Below are positions 23,345-31,358 of a stretch of DNA of 31,536 nucleotides, in pieces (positions within the stretch are counted from its first letter, which is position 1; each line of letters starts with the position of its first letter). Below the pieces are notes generated by a model. That model worked only from the letters and a program-made list of their open reading frames with translations. It had not been told where the DNA came from and made no database searches. Origin of the DNA: Patescibacteria group bacterium (GTDB lineage Bacteria; Patescibacteria; Microgenomatia; Levybacterales; UBA12049); contig JAMCTK010000071.1 in the NCBI GenBank assembly GCA_023381035.1, positions 1-31,536 of the forward strand, in the 5' to 3' direction. The position numbers and the translations under genes are program-made.

Positions 23345-23629
23345 TTAACTAAAACCTGGTATATGTAGTATATCAACTACAACTATTTGAATAAAGAGAT
23401 AACCAAAAATTGCCAAAAGAAGACCTGCAATTGAATAGTAGATATAATCTTTACCTACCTTTACCTTTTCAGGATTACCCTGAGAAGCCATTATCATATA
23501 GCCTCCATATATTATAAATAAGATAGAAACCCCACCTATTAAACTTAATCCAATTGCATAGAATTTTACAACGAATTGATAAGGATCATTGGGAATACAC
23601 CCTAAGTCAGTAGGCGTACATTTCTCCAT
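23345..23629 (-). CDS. VirB2/TrbC-like small membrane pilin-like protein
   Basis: 94 residues, first gene of the long operon. Two hydrophobic helices (about 22-48 and 65-88) flank a short charged loop with YGGYMIMASQGNPEKVKVGK, the pattern often annotated as a TrbC/VirB2-family pilin in Patescibacteria. Two Cys (CTPTDLGC) lie near the N-terminus, with no obvious cleavable signal. VirB2 proteins polymerise into the type IV secretion pilus; here polymerisation is inferred only. The stop is 1 nt from the start of the VirB6-like gene. The ATG follows an extended -10 box by 6 nt and no Shine-Dalgarno site is seen. Confidence 0.7.
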   Translation of the reverse strand: MEKCTPTDLGCIPNDPYQFVVKFYAIGLSLIGGVSILFIIYGGYMIMASQGNPEKVKVGKDYIYYSIAGLLLAIFGYLFIQIVVVDILHIPGFS

Positions 23630-23635
23630 GGCTTA

Positions 23636-23644
23636 ATCGTAGCA
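23636..23644 (-). promoter_or_regulatory. Extended -10 box of the pilin-to-Clp operon
   Basis: Minus strand TGC-TACGAT followed by TAAGCC (6 nt) and the pilin ATG. The layout is the same as at metG and the 27862 gene (TGC-TAAAAT-N6-ATG, TGC-TAAACT-N6-ATG). There is no clear -35. Confidence 0.45.
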
Positions 23645-23655
23645 TAACGGAGTAT

Positions 23656-24528
23656 TTAAAACCAGCTTTTTTTCTTTAAGTTTTCTTCATCTAGCTCTTT
23701 TAAAAGAGCTTTTTGTCTGGAGGATAAATTCTTAGGAACTACAATTTTAATTTTTATATAGTGGTCTCCTTTTCCTGTTCCTCTTACTTGCTTGACTCCT
23801 TTTTGAGCAAGCCTAATGACCGTTCCCGGTTGGGTTCCTGATGGAATTTTTAAATTTACATTTCCCTCCACTGTTTCTACGGCAATTGTTCCTCCTAGAG
23901 CTGCCTGAGAAAAAGAAATTTCCTGCTCAGAAATTATGTCATAACCTTGTCGCTGAAATCTCTTGTCTGGTTTTACACTGATGACAACATCATAATCTCC
24001 AAACCTTATCCGTGAACCCTCATCGACTCCAGCTGGTATTTTTATTTTTTGAGATTTACCGGAAATATTTACACTTTTTTCGACGCCTTTTATTGCCTCC
24101 ATAAATTCAATTGTTAATGAATAAGCCGGCCTTCTCTGCCTTTGACCAAAAGGAGATTCTCCACCAAAGAATTGACGAAAAATATCGAATGGATCTGCGC
24201 CTCCCCCAAAGTCAAAATCCCCAAAATTTCCACCCGTCGAATAAGAGTATGTAAATGGGCCATATTGCCCACCCTGAGCACCTCCGAATGGTCCTTGTTG
24301 ATTGCCTCCTTCAAAAGCTGCAGTCCCAAATTGATCGTAGGTTTGCCTTTTTTGGGGATCGGATAAAACCTCATATGCTCTTCCAATTTCCTTGAATTTA
24401 ACTGCTGCTTCTTTAGTTTTATTGCGATCAGGATGATATTGAAGAGCTAGTTTACGATAGGCTTTTTTTATCTCGTCTTGAGTTGCAGTTTTAGAAACGC
24501 CTAAAAGTTTATAAAAATCTTTTTCCAT
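23656..24528 (-). CDS. dnaJ: DnaJ/CbpA-type J-domain co-chaperone without zinc fingers
   Basis: 290 residues. The J domain (1-70) contains HPD (32-34), which stimulates ATP hydrolysis by DnaK. A Gly/Phe-rich segment (75-125) and two C-terminal substrate-binding beta domains (135-280) follow. The four CxxCxGxG zinc repeats of classical DnaJ are absent, so the architecture is type II (CbpA-like). It is the only J protein in the window and lies directly after dnaK, so it probably serves as the main DnaJ. A terminator-like hairpin and a separate -10 box lie between dnaK and this gene, which suggests independent transcription. Confidence 0.93.
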   Translation of the reverse strand: MEKDFYKLLGVSKTATQDEIKKAYRKLALQYHPDRNKTKEAAVKFKEIGRAYEVLSDPQKRQTYDQFGTAAFEGGNQQGPFGGAQGGQYGPFTYSYSTGGNFGDFDFGGGADPFDIFRQFFGGESPFGQRQRRPAYSLTIEFMEAIKGVEKSVNISGKSQKIKIPAGVDEGSRIRFGDYDVVISVKPDKRFQRQGYDIISEQEISFSQAALGGTIAVETVEGNVNLKIPSGTQPGTVIRLAQKGVKQVRGTGKGDHYIKIKIVVPKNLSSRQKALLKELDEENLKKKSWF

Positions 24529-24535
24529 ATGGGTA

Positions 24536-24541
24536 ATTATA
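24536..24541 (-). promoter_or_regulatory. -10 box of dnaJ, leaderless spacing
   Basis: TATAAT on the minus strand, 7 nt before the dnaJ ATG (TACCCAT between). No convincing -35. It lies immediately downstream of the dnaK-dnaJ hairpin. Confidence 0.45.
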
Positions 24542-24545
24542 CGAT

Positions 24546-24564
24546 AAAAGCGCGTTTACCGCGC
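24546..24564 (-). terminator. Weak terminator hairpin after dnaK
   Basis: Minus strand GCGCG-GTAAA-CGCGC (24550-24564) followed by TTTTATC. The stem is all G/C, but the U-tract is only four long, so termination is probably partial. Confidence 0.55.
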
Positions 24565-24590
24565 CCTTATTTTTTATTTCTAGTTTAAAT

Positions 24591-26489
24591 TTAGTTAACA
24601 ACTTCGCCTTCAACAGGCTCTTCTGATTTTGGTTCACCGTTTGTCTGAGATGTCTGTTCCTGAGAGGAATCACCTGGTTGATCTGTGGTCGTTGATTGCT
24701 GTGCATACATTGCTTCTCCAACTTTTTGCAAAGAATCTGAGAGTTCTTTTGTTTTTACTTCTATATCTTCTTTGGAACCGGAATCCAAAATTCCTTTAAG
24801 AGCGCTAATTTTTTCTTCAATATCTTTTTTAAGATCTTCTGCTACTTTATCTCCTGCATCTTTAAGAGTTTTTTCGGCAGTAAAGATAAGAGAATCCGCG
24901 TGATTTCTAACTTCAACCTGTTCCTTTTTAGCTTGATCTTCCGATGCATGCATCTCTGCTTCTTTAGTCATTTTTTCAACTTCTTCGGGTGTTAGTCCGG
25001 TTGAACCCGTTATTTGAATTTTGTTTTCTCTTCCTGTTGCTTTATCTTTTGCAGTAACATGTAGGATTCCGTTTGCATCAATATCAAAAGTGACCTCAAT
25101 TTGTGGTACTCCTCGAGGAGCCGGCGGAATACCAGTTAATTGGAATTGCCCAAGAGATTTATTATCAGCTGCCATTGGACGCTCTCCTTGGAGAACATTT
25201 ATTTCCACCTGGGTTTGATTATCAGCAGCTGTTGAGAAAACTTGTGACTTTGCGGTTGGAATAGTTGTATTTCTTTGAATAAGCGGGGTAGAAACAGAAC
25301 CTAAAGTTTCTATTCCCAATGTCAAGGGAGTTACATCCAAAAGTAACACGTCTTTAACTTCTCCTCCCAATACTCCTCCTTGAATTGCTGCTCCAACAGC
25401 AACAACCTCATCAGGATTTACCGACTTATTAGGTTCTTTTCCAAAAAACTTAGTAACAGCAGAAACAACTTTTGGCATTCTAGTCATTCCTCCAACTAAG
25501 ATGACTTCATCCACTCCTTTTATATCTACTTTTGCATCTTTTAACGCAAGCTTTACAGGCTCCAATGTTTTTTCGATTAAAGGATCTACTATTTCCTCTA
25601 GTTTTGCGCGAGTTAAGGTCATTGTTAAATGAAGAGGGCCGTCTTTTCCTTGAGTTATGAAAGGTTGATTAATCTGAGCTTCTTGAGAGCTGGAAAGTTC
25701 AATTTTTGCCTTTTCTGCTGACTCTCTCAATCTTTGTAATGCTTGAGGATCTTTTTTAAGATCAACTTGGTTGTCTTTTTTGAATTCTTCAGCAATATAA
25801 TCGATTATCGCCTGATCAAAATCATCTCCACCCAAATGAGTGTCTCCGTTTGTGGATTTTACTTCGTAAACCCCATCTCCCAACTCTAATATTGAAATAT
25901 CAAAAGTTCCGCCTCCTAAATCATAAACGGCAATTGTATGTGCATTTTTCTTATCAAGTCCATATGAAAGCGCTGCTGCAGTTGGCTCATTGATAATTCT
26001 TTGAACATCAAGACCGGCGATTTCCCCTGCTTGCTTCGTTGCTTGACGTTGACTGTCATCAAAGTATGCAGGAACCGTAATGACTGCTTGCGTTACTTTA
26101 TCGCCTAGATAAGCTTCGGCATCTGCTTTAATCTTCTGAAGAATCATTGCTGATAACTCTTGAGGTGTGTAGGTCTTTCCATTAACTTCAACGACAGCCA
26201 TTCCATCTCTTCCGGATTTAATGGTGTATGGAAGCCACTTCATGTCTTTCTGAACAGAGGGATCGGTAAACTTTTTACCCATCAATCTTTTGATAGAGAA
26301 TATTGTTTCTTTTGGCTTTAAGACAATCTGCCTTTTTGCCACATCACCTACAACGTGTGTTTTTGGGTCAACTACCGATGGAATAACATTTCTTCCTTCG
26401 GCAGAGTGTATAACTTTGGGAGAACCTCCCTCCATTACAGCCACACATGAATTTGTTGTTCCTAAATCAATTCCAATTATTTTTGCCAT
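24591..26489 (-). CDS. dnaK: Molecular chaperone DnaK (Hsp70)
   Basis: ATP-driven folding chaperone, 632 residues, normal family length. The nucleotide-binding domain shows [18 protein letters not shown] (5-22), [10 protein letters not shown], and [12 protein letters not shown]. The linker [15 protein letters not shown] leads into the substrate-binding domain, and the helical lid ends in a low-complexity Gln/Glu/Pro tail finishing EGEVVN. AAAGGA just before the ATG is a good ribosome-binding site. It follows grpE by 94 nt, a gap that holds an inverted repeat and a candidate promoter. Confidence 0.98.
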   Translation of the reverse strand: MAKIIGIDLGTTNSCVAVMEGGSPKVIHSAEGRNVIPSVVDPKTHVVGDVAKRQIVLKPKETIFSIKRLMGKKFTDPSVQKDMKWLPYTIKSGRDGMAVVEVNGKTYTPQELSAMILQKIKADAEAYLGDKVTQAVITVPAYFDDSQRQATKQAGEIAGLDVQRIINEPTAAALSYGLDKKNAHTIAVYDLGGGTFDISILELGDGVYEVKSTNGDTHLGGDDFDQAIIDYIAEEFKKDNQVDLKKDPQALQRLRESAEKAKIELSSSQEAQINQPFITQGKDGPLHLTMTLTRAKLEEIVDPLIEKTLEPVKLALKDAKVDIKGVDEVILVGGMTRMPKVVSAVTKFFGKEPNKSVNPDEVVAVGAAIQGGVLGGEVKDVLLLDVTPLTLGIETLGSVSTPLIQRNTTIPTAKSQVFSTAADNQTQVEINVLQGERPMAADNKSLGQFQLTGIPPAPRGVPQIEVTFDIDANGILHVTAKDKATGRENKIQITGSTGLTPEEVEKMTKEAEMHASEDQAKKEQVEVRNHADSLIFTAEKTLKDAGDKVAEDLKKDIEEKISALKGILDSGSKEDIEVKTKELSDSLQKVGEAMYAQQSTTTDQPGDSSQEQTSQTNGEPKSEEPVEGEVVN

Positions 26490-26516
26490 ATATTTCCTTT
26501 ATATTATTTCTAAGCT

Positions 26517-26580
26517 CTAATATCTAAATTCTAAAATTTTTAAATAAAATTTTCAATATCCCTTAGGATCTAGATATTAG
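26517..26580. repeat. 10-bp perfect inverted repeat between grpE and dnaK
   Basis: CTAATATCTA (26517-26526) and TAGATATTAG (26571-26580), 44 bp apart, with a further AAAATTTT-type palindromic core between them. It encloses the candidate dnaK promoter. It has no U-tract and is AT-only, so its stability as RNA would be modest. Confidence 0.6.
26528..26556 (-). promoter_or_regulatory. Candidate dnaK promoter
   Basis: Minus-strand -35 TTGAAA (26551-26556) and -10 TAGAAT (26528-26533), 17-nt spacer. The region is very AT-rich, so a chance match is possible. Confidence 0.45.
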
Positions 26581-26583
26581 TGT

Positions 26584-27060
26584 TTAGGATTTCCCTACTG
26601 ACACCTGAGCGGGCCTTAAAACTTTTCCGTATAAAGCAAAACCTGCTTTCAGTTCCTCAACCACTTTTCCATCTTCTTTCCCCTCTACAACTTGAACACA
26701 TTCCATTAAGTTTGGGTCAAAATCTTTACCAGTAACTTCGATTTTTTCAACTCCCTCTGCTTTTAAGGCATCTATCATTGCTTTGACGCTCAGAGCAACT
26801 CCCTGATCTTTGGTATGTTTTTCTGCGAGCATTAAGCTATCGAGTGCCGGTAAAAGTCGCAAAAGTAATTGCTTATTGGCCATTTTTAGCCATTGCTCTC
26901 GGTCTTCTGAAACTCTTTTTTCAAGATTTTGATAATCTGCCAATGTGCGCTTGAGTAAGTTCTCAAGCTCTTCGTACTTTTGTTTTAATTCGTCTTTCTT
27001 AGCTTCTTTCTCTTCATTCTTTTTCTTCATTTTAATTGTGACTTTTGAATCTATTACCAT
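26584..27060 (-). CDS. grpE: GrpE, nucleotide exchange factor of DnaK
   Basis: 158 residues. A Lys/Glu-rich N-terminal helix forms the long coiled coil (about 12-60, with LADYQNLEKRVSEDREQW), then the four-helix region and the C-terminal beta-wing (DFDPNLMECVQVV, VEELKAGFALYGKVLRPAQV). It promotes ADP release from DnaK. The ATG at 27060 overlaps the hrcA stop by 7 nt, so the pair is coupled; an internal ATG at 27030 is an alternative start. It is part of the hrcA-grpE-dnaK-dnaJ order. Confidence 0.95.
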   Translation of the reverse strand: MVIDSKVTIKMKKKNEEKEAKKDELKQKYEELENLLKRTLADYQNLEKRVSEDREQWLKMANKQLLLRLLPALDSLMLAEKHTKDQGVALSVKAMIDALKAEGVEKIEVTGKDFDPNLMECVQVVEGKEDGKVVEELKAGFALYGKVLRPAQVSVGKS

Positions 27061-27785
27061 CCTTTGGCAATTTCTTCAATTAAGTTTCCGTAATATCTAA
27101 CTGTTGGAACTACTTGATTGTAGTTTAATCTGCTTGGTCCCAAAACCCCTATTTCTCCCGTTAATCTCATTGGTGTATGATACCTGGTAAATACAAATCC
27201 ATAAGGTCCTTGAAGTTTTGGGCCCAATTCTTCACCAATTAGAACATGGATGTCTTCATCATCGATGAAATTAGAAAAAAGATTTTGAAAATATCCAATC
27301 TCATCCATAGCGGAAAAAAGATTCTTGGTTACATCGATGTCGAAAAACTCAGGCATATCAAAAACATTTGCATATCCAGAGCAGAAAAAATCTCCCTGAT
27401 CAGTTGCTGAAACTGCAATTGCACCTGTTTTTTCTGCAAGGTTTTTAGTAATTTCTCTTAAAAATTGCTGTTCTTTTTCTCTCAAATCCCAAACACTTTC
27501 TTTAACTCCAACTTCTTCTGCTGTAGAAAGCTCTTTTTCCTTCATGAGCTGTTTAACATAGAATTTCATTGCTTGGGGAGTTGGAACACGACCTGCTGAG
27601 ATATGGGGTTTTTTTAGATATCCCATTTGCGTAAGTCTTACCATTTCATTTCTAATAGTTGCGGGAGAAGCAGACAGGTTGTGCTTTTTTTCTAATGTTT
27701 CCGAACCAACAGCCTCTGCTGTGTTAATGTATTCCTCGATGAGGCTTCTTAAAATTTCAACTTGTCGTTGTGTTAAATCATTCAT
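27054..27785 (-). CDS. hrcA: HrcA, heat-shock repressor (short form)
   Basis: 243 residues from the ATG at 27785 (MNDLTQRQVEILRSL); an in-frame upstream start at 27833 would lie inside the promoter. The N-terminal winged helix reads ITAEAVGSETL-like (INTAEAVGSETLEKKHNLSA) and SPATIRNEMVRLTQMGYL, followed by the conserved KKPHISAGRVPTPQAMKFYV. The GAF-like core continues to LTGEIGVLGPSRLNYNQVV near the end. HrcA proteins are usually near 340 residues, so about 100 residues of the middle and inserted domains are missing or compressed. It represses its own operon by binding CIRCE, and a diverged CIRCE overlaps the -10 here. Confidence 0.93.
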   Translation of the reverse strand: MNDLTQRQVEILRSLIEEYINTAEAVGSETLEKKHNLSASPATIRNEMVRLTQMGYLKKPHISAGRVPTPQAMKFYVKQLMKEKELSTAEEVGVKESVWDLREKEQQFLREITKNLAEKTGAIAVSATDQGDFFCSGYANVFDMPEFFDIDVTKNLFSAMDEIGYFQNLFSNFIDDEDIHVLIGEELGPKLQGPYGFVFTRYHTPMRLTGEIGVLGPSRLNYNQVVPTVRYYGNLIEEIAKGW

Positions 27786-27796
27786 ATTGATTATTG

Positions 27797-27823
27797 TTAG
27801 CAGTAATATAACACGACTGCCAA
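27797..27823. promoter_or_regulatory. CIRCE-like operator for HrcA
   Basis: Arms TTAGCAGTA (27797-27805) and GACTGCCAA (27815-27823) separated by 9 nt, the 9-N9-9 layout of CIRCE (TTAGCACTC-N9-GAGTGCTAA). Seven of nine positions are complementary. It covers the hrcA -10 box and part of the spacer, where bound HrcA would block RNA polymerase. Confidence 0.75.
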
Positions 27824-27833
27824 TTTCTGTCAA
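27805..27833 (-). promoter_or_regulatory. Sigma70-type promoter of the hrcA operon
   Basis: Minus-strand -35 TTGACA (27828-27833, perfect), 17-nt spacer, -10 TATATT (27805-27810). Predicted start near 27798, leaving a leader of about 13 nt without a Shine-Dalgarno site. Confidence 0.85.
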
Positions 27834-27846
27834 GGGGTTTTTAACA

Positions 27847-27855
27847 TGCTAAACT
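27847..27855 (+). promoter_or_regulatory. Extended -10 box of the 27862 gene
   Basis: TGC-TAAACT followed by ATGTCT (6 nt) and ATG at 27862. A weak -35, CTGTCA, lies 17 nt upstream at 27827-27832. The spacing favours a leaderless mRNA starting at 27862. Confidence 0.5.
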
Positions 27856-27861
27856 ATGTCT

Positions 27862-28194
27862 ATGAGAAAAAGAAAACGATTTTTGCTTCTATTAATTAGT
27901 TTGATTTTTGCTAGTGGAGTCTATTTTTTAACTACAAGCCTACCTCCTGACAAAAATATAACTATGTATAATTTTCAGTTTTCCCCTATTCCGTTACTTT
28001 TAGCGGGAATTTGTCTATTTATTCTTTTTTTAATGGCATTTATTTTAAAAAATACCAGAAGAGCTTTGTTTTTAAGCTTATTTGTCCTTGGATTCTTACT
28101 TTTAAATTTTTATCATTTAACTCAAATCTTTTTCTTGGTCTTGCTGGCTTCTCTTTTCATAATGCTGGAATTATTCTTTAGCTATCGAAAATAG
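27862..28194 (+). CDS. Small polytopic membrane protein
   Basis: 110 residues, unknown function. A basic start (MRKRKRF) is followed by four hydrophobic segments (about 7-27, 42-63, 67-84 and 85-106), so four membrane helices are likely, and the end is RK. I chose the ATG at 27862 because the preceding -10 box is 6 nt away; an ATG at 27856 touches that box. It is divergent from hrcA and precedes metG by 23 nt, but metG has its own -10. No family is recognised. Confidence 0.6.
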   Translation: MRKRKRFLLLLISLIFASGVYFLTTSLPPDKNITMYNFQFSPIPLLLAGICLFILFLMAFILKNTRRALFLSLFVLGFLLLNFYHLTQIFFLVLLASLFIMLELFFSYRK

Positions 28195-28202
28195 CCTCAA
28201 TC

Positions 28203-28211
28203 TGCTAAAAT
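28203..28211 (+). promoter_or_regulatory. Extended -10 box of metG
   Basis: TGC-TAAAAT followed by TACTAT (6 nt) and the metG ATG. No -35 of quality at 17 or 18 nt. The spacing implies a leaderless transcript. Confidence 0.55.
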
Positions 28212-28217
28212 TACTAT

Positions 28218-29642
28218 ATGAACAAATTTTATATCACTACCGCCATACCATATGTTAATGCGAAGCCACATGTTGGACATGCTCTCGAGTTTGTACAAGC
28301 AGATGTTATAGCAAGGCATCATAAATTGAAAGGAGATCGCTCTCTTCTTTTGTCAGGAGCTGATGAAAATGCTTTAAAAAACGTTCAGGCCGCAGAAGAA
28401 GCAAAAGTTCCTGTCCAGGAATTTGTAGACAAAAACAGTGAACTTTTCAAGAAGCTTGCAGGAAAACTTAACGTAAAATTTGATGTTTTTCAAAAAGGAA
28501 GCAGCAGCTCTCACCATAAAGCTTCTCAGGAACTTTGGGAAAGATGTTTTAAAAATGGTGATATTTACAAAAAAGAATATTCCGGACTTTATTGTGTGGG
28601 ATGTGAGCTTTTTTACGAAAAAAATGAACTAAATGAAAGAGGCGAGTGTTTTGAACATCCTGGGAAAAAATTAGAGGAAGTCACAGAAGAAAATTACTTT
28701 TTTGCCCTTTCAAAATATCAAGATCAAATTTTAAAGCTTATAGAAACAGATGAGTTGAAAATAGTTCCATCTTTTCGAAAGAACGAAGCAGTTTCTTTTA
28801 TCAAGCAAGGATTAAAAGATATTAGTATTTCCCGATCAAACAAAAGAGCAAAGAATTGGGGAGTCGACGTTCCAAATGATCCAAATCAAAAAATGTATGT
28901 TTGGTTTGACGCTTTAAACATCTACCAAAGCGGTATAGGCTTTGGAACAAATGAGGAAGAATATAAAAAATGGTGGCCAGCTGATCTACACGTGATCGGT
29001 AAAGGAATTCTAAGATTTCATGCGATTTATTGGCCAGCGTTTTTACTTTCGGCAGGTCTTCTTTTGCCAAAATCAATTTTTGTTCATGGATACTTTACTG
29101 TAGACGGACAAAAAATGTCCAAAACAGTTGGGAATGTAATTGACCCAATTGATTTAATAGAAAAATATGGTACCGATGCAGTTCGTTATTACTTACTGAG
29201 AGAAATTCCATCTACAGCAGATGGGGATTTTTCGGAAAGTAGATTCAAAGAAGTTTACAACGCAGACTTGGCAAATAATCTGGGCAATCTAGTTTCCCGA
29301 GTTGCAAAACTGTGTGAACAAAATAACTTTGAATTTGAAAATATTAATCCTATTACTAGTTCCGTTACTGAAAAAAATCTAGAAGACTTTTCATTTAATA
29401 CGGCCTTAGTCAATATTTGGGGCAAAATTAATTTGATTAATCAAATAATTAACAAGGAAGAACCATGGAAGATCCAAGATAAAAATGAATTAAAGGAAAA
29501 ACTTTATCATTATTTAAAAAATATTGTTTCTGTGGCAAATGATTTAAAACCATTTCTCCCGGAAACTGCGGAAAAAATATTAAATCAATGTTATGGGAAA
29601 ATTACATCCCAAAATCCCCTTTTCCCAAGAATAAAAGATTAA
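28218..29642 (+). CDS. metG: Methionyl-tRNA synthetase
   Basis: Charges tRNA-Met, including the initiator, with methionine. 474 residues, class I. HIGH-type signature HVGH (18-21), zinc-knuckle CVGC (about 127-130) with CFEH completing a C-C-C-H set as in Thermus-type enzymes, and KMSKT (about 299-303). The anticodon-binding helical domain (350-474) is present. The C-terminal tRNA-binding EMAP-like domain found in many bacteria is absent, giving the short form. No Shine-Dalgarno site; see the adjacent extended -10. The stop codon overlaps the convergent ddl stop by 4 bp. Confidence 0.97.
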   Translation: MNKFYITTAIPYVNAKPHVGHALEFVQADVIARHHKLKGDRSLLLSGADENALKNVQAAEEAKVPVQEFVDKNSELFKKLAGKLNVKFDVFQKGSSSSHHKASQELWERCFKNGDIYKKEYSGLYCVGCELFYEKNELNERGECFEHPGKKLEEVTEENYFFALSKYQDQILKLIETDELKIVPSFRKNEAVSFIKQGLKDISISRSNKRAKNWGVDVPNDPNQKMYVWFDALNIYQSGIGFGTNEEEYKKWWPADLHVIGKGILRFHAIYWPAFLLSAGLLLPKSIFVHGYFTVDGQKMSKTVGNVIDPIDLIEKYGTDAVRYYLLREIPSTADGDFSESRFKEVYNADLANNLGNLVSRVAKLCEQNNFEFENINPITSSVTEKNLEDFSFNTALVNIWGKINLINQIINKEEPWKIQDKNELKEKLYHYLKNIVSVANDLKPFLPETAEKILNQCYGKITSQNPLFPRIKD

Positions 29643-30517
29643 TTCTGCATTCTTACGAGTCGATCCATAAGATCGTCAAAGCTTATTCCAATTGCCTTAG
29701 CCTCTTTGGGAAATAAAGATTCCGATGTCAAACCAGGGATTGTATTTATTTCCAAAGCATAAATAACTCCATCCTTAACCAAAAAATCAGAACGGCTAAT
29801 ATCCTTGCATCCAAGTTTTTGGTGAATTTTTAATGCAATCTTTTGAATTTCTTCTTGGGTTTCCTTGGACAAAGAAGGAGCAAAGGGAATTTCCTGAGTT
29901 TTACCGTTATATTTATTTTCGTAGTCAAAAGAGCCTCCCTCAGGTGGAACTATTTCCAAAACTGGGAGCGCTATGTTTCCTAAAACCCCACAAGTTACCT
30001 CAATCCCCTGAATAAATTCTTCAACAATCAATTCTCTATATCTCCCAAATAGTTCCTTAAATGGAATTTCATCTAAATCAGATTTCGAATGTGCAAAAAA
30101 TACGTCAATGCTGGAACCACTGTCTGACGGTTTTATAACAATTGGCATTGGGATAGATATTTCATTTTGATTTTTAATAATCTGCCATTTTGGAGTAACA
30201 ATCCCTTCCTGATCACAGAATTTTTTAAAAGGAATTTTCTCCCAACCTTTTTTTAACGCCTTGGACCCGGAACCAACAAATTTTATATTCCTTTTTTCCA
30301 ACACCTCCTGGAGATCTCCACCCTCTCCTTCTTTTCCATGAATAACCGGAAAAACAATGTCATCTCTATCTATTTGAAGATTTTCTAACCCTTCATTAAT
30401 ATCAAATAACTCAACTTCATATCCAAGTTTAGTTAGAGCTTTTTCAACATTTTTCGCGGAAGTTAGGGAGACTTCTCTCTCGTTTGATATTCCTCCTGTT
30501 AGAATTATTACCTTCAT
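29639..30517 (-). CDS. ddl: D-alanine--D-alanine ligase
   Basis: ATP-grasp enzyme that makes the D-Ala-D-Ala dipeptide for peptidoglycan. 292 residues from the ATG at 30517 (MKVIILTGG); an upstream in-frame start at 30580 would cross into the tatD gene. Motifs: ISNEREVSL (substrate), VIHGKEGEGGDLQ, KPSDSGSSIDV (ATP-binding), LIVEEFIQGIEVT, SRSDFLVKDG and LEINTIPGLTSESLFP (metal and substrate). All expected active-site motifs are present, so it should be functional. It is divergent from tatD (42-bp gap) and converges with metG. The -10 for this gene is unclear; TTTATA lies 6 nt from the ATG. Confidence 0.96.
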   Translation of the reverse strand: MKVIILTGGISNEREVSLTSAKNVEKALTKLGYEVELFDINEGLENLQIDRDDIVFPVIHGKEGEGGDLQEVLEKRNIKFVGSGSKALKKGWEKIPFKKFCDQEGIVTPKWQIIKNQNEISIPMPIVIKPSDSGSSIDVFFAHSKSDLDEIPFKELFGRYRELIVEEFIQGIEVTCGVLGNIALPVLEIVPPEGGSFDYENKYNGKTQEIPFAPSLSKETQEEIQKIALKIHQKLGCKDISRSDFLVKDGVIYALEINTIPGLTSESLFPKEAKAIGISFDDLMDRLVRMQN

Positions 30518-30547
30518 ATTGCTTATAAAATTACCCAATATGGGAGT

Positions 30548-30553
30548 TATAAT
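30548..30553 (+). promoter_or_regulatory. -10 box of tatD, leaderless spacing
   Basis: Perfect TATAAT followed by ATTATC (6 nt) and the tatD ATG. No clear -35. Same geometry as at metG and the 10164 gene. Confidence 0.5.
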
Positions 30554-30559
30554 ATTATC

Positions 30560-31354
30560 ATGGTTGATGCGCATTGTCATTTAAATTTTCATGCCTATAA
30601 ACACGATGTAGATGAAGTTATAGAAAGAGCGAAAAAGGACAAAATAGAAATTATTAATGTCGGTACAACTCTTAGCTCAAGCATAACCGCAATTGAACTG
30701 GCAAAGAAATATCCTGGACTTTATGCAACGGTTGGAATTCACCCTCATCATGCAGACAAGTTAGAAGAAGTGTGGGAAGAAAAGGTCGAAAAATTGGCAA
30801 AACATCCAAAAGTAATAGCCATAGGAGAAACAGGAATTGATTATTTCCATTACGAATCAAATGGAGTCACAGAGCATAATCTTCAAAAAAAGCTTTTTGC
30901 AAAACAAATAAACATTGCCCATAAGTTAGATTTGCCTCTAATGGTTCACAACCGCCAAGCAGGAAAAGACATTCTGGAAGTTTTAAATGAAAACAGATCT
31001 CTTTTAAAAAATCCGCCGGGACTTTTTCATTGTTTTTCCGGAGACATTGAATTTTTAAAAAAAGTGCTGGATCTTGGCTTTTATATCGGATTTGACGGAA
31101 ATATTACTTATCCCGGAATTGCTAAAGGAGAAACAACTTCTCTTGCAGATTTAGTTAAACATACTCCAATTGATAGAATAATGACTGAAACTGACTCTCC
31201 ATTTCTTACTCCGATCCCTTATCGCGGTAGCCGAAATGAACCAAGCTATGTTATAATTGTGGCTGAATTCATCGCAAAAATTAAAGGCCTTACTAAAGAA
31301 GAAGTCATTGAAAAAACTACAAGCAATGCCCATACTGTATTTAGACTAGGTTAA
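30560..31354 (+). CDS. tatD: TatD-family metal-dependent DNase
   Basis: 264 residues, TIM-barrel metal hydrolase of the TatD family, which acts as a 3'-5' exonuclease or deoxyribonuclease in DNA quality control. Metal ligands are visible: VDAHCHLNF (His5, His7), VGIHPHHAD, AIGETGIDY (Glu), LMVHNRQA, FHCFSG and ETDSPFLTP (Asp). Gene context gives no further clue; it is divergent from ddl and 4 nt upstream of a membrane-protein gene. Whether it should be called tatD or ycfH cannot be decided from motifs. Confidence 0.95.
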   Translation: MVDAHCHLNFHAYKHDVDEVIERAKKDKIEIINVGTTLSSSITAIELAKKYPGLYATVGIHPHHADKLEEVWEEKVEKLAKHPKVIAIGETGIDYFHYESNGVTEHNLQKKLFAKQINIAHKLDLPLMVHNRQAGKDILEVLNENRSLLKNPPGLFHCFSGDIEFLKKVLDLGFYIGFDGNITYPGIAKGETTSLADLVKHTPIDRIMTETDSPFLTPIPYRGSRNEPSYVIIVAEFIAKIKGLTKEEVIEKTTSNAHTVFRLG

Positions 31355-31358
31355 ACTT

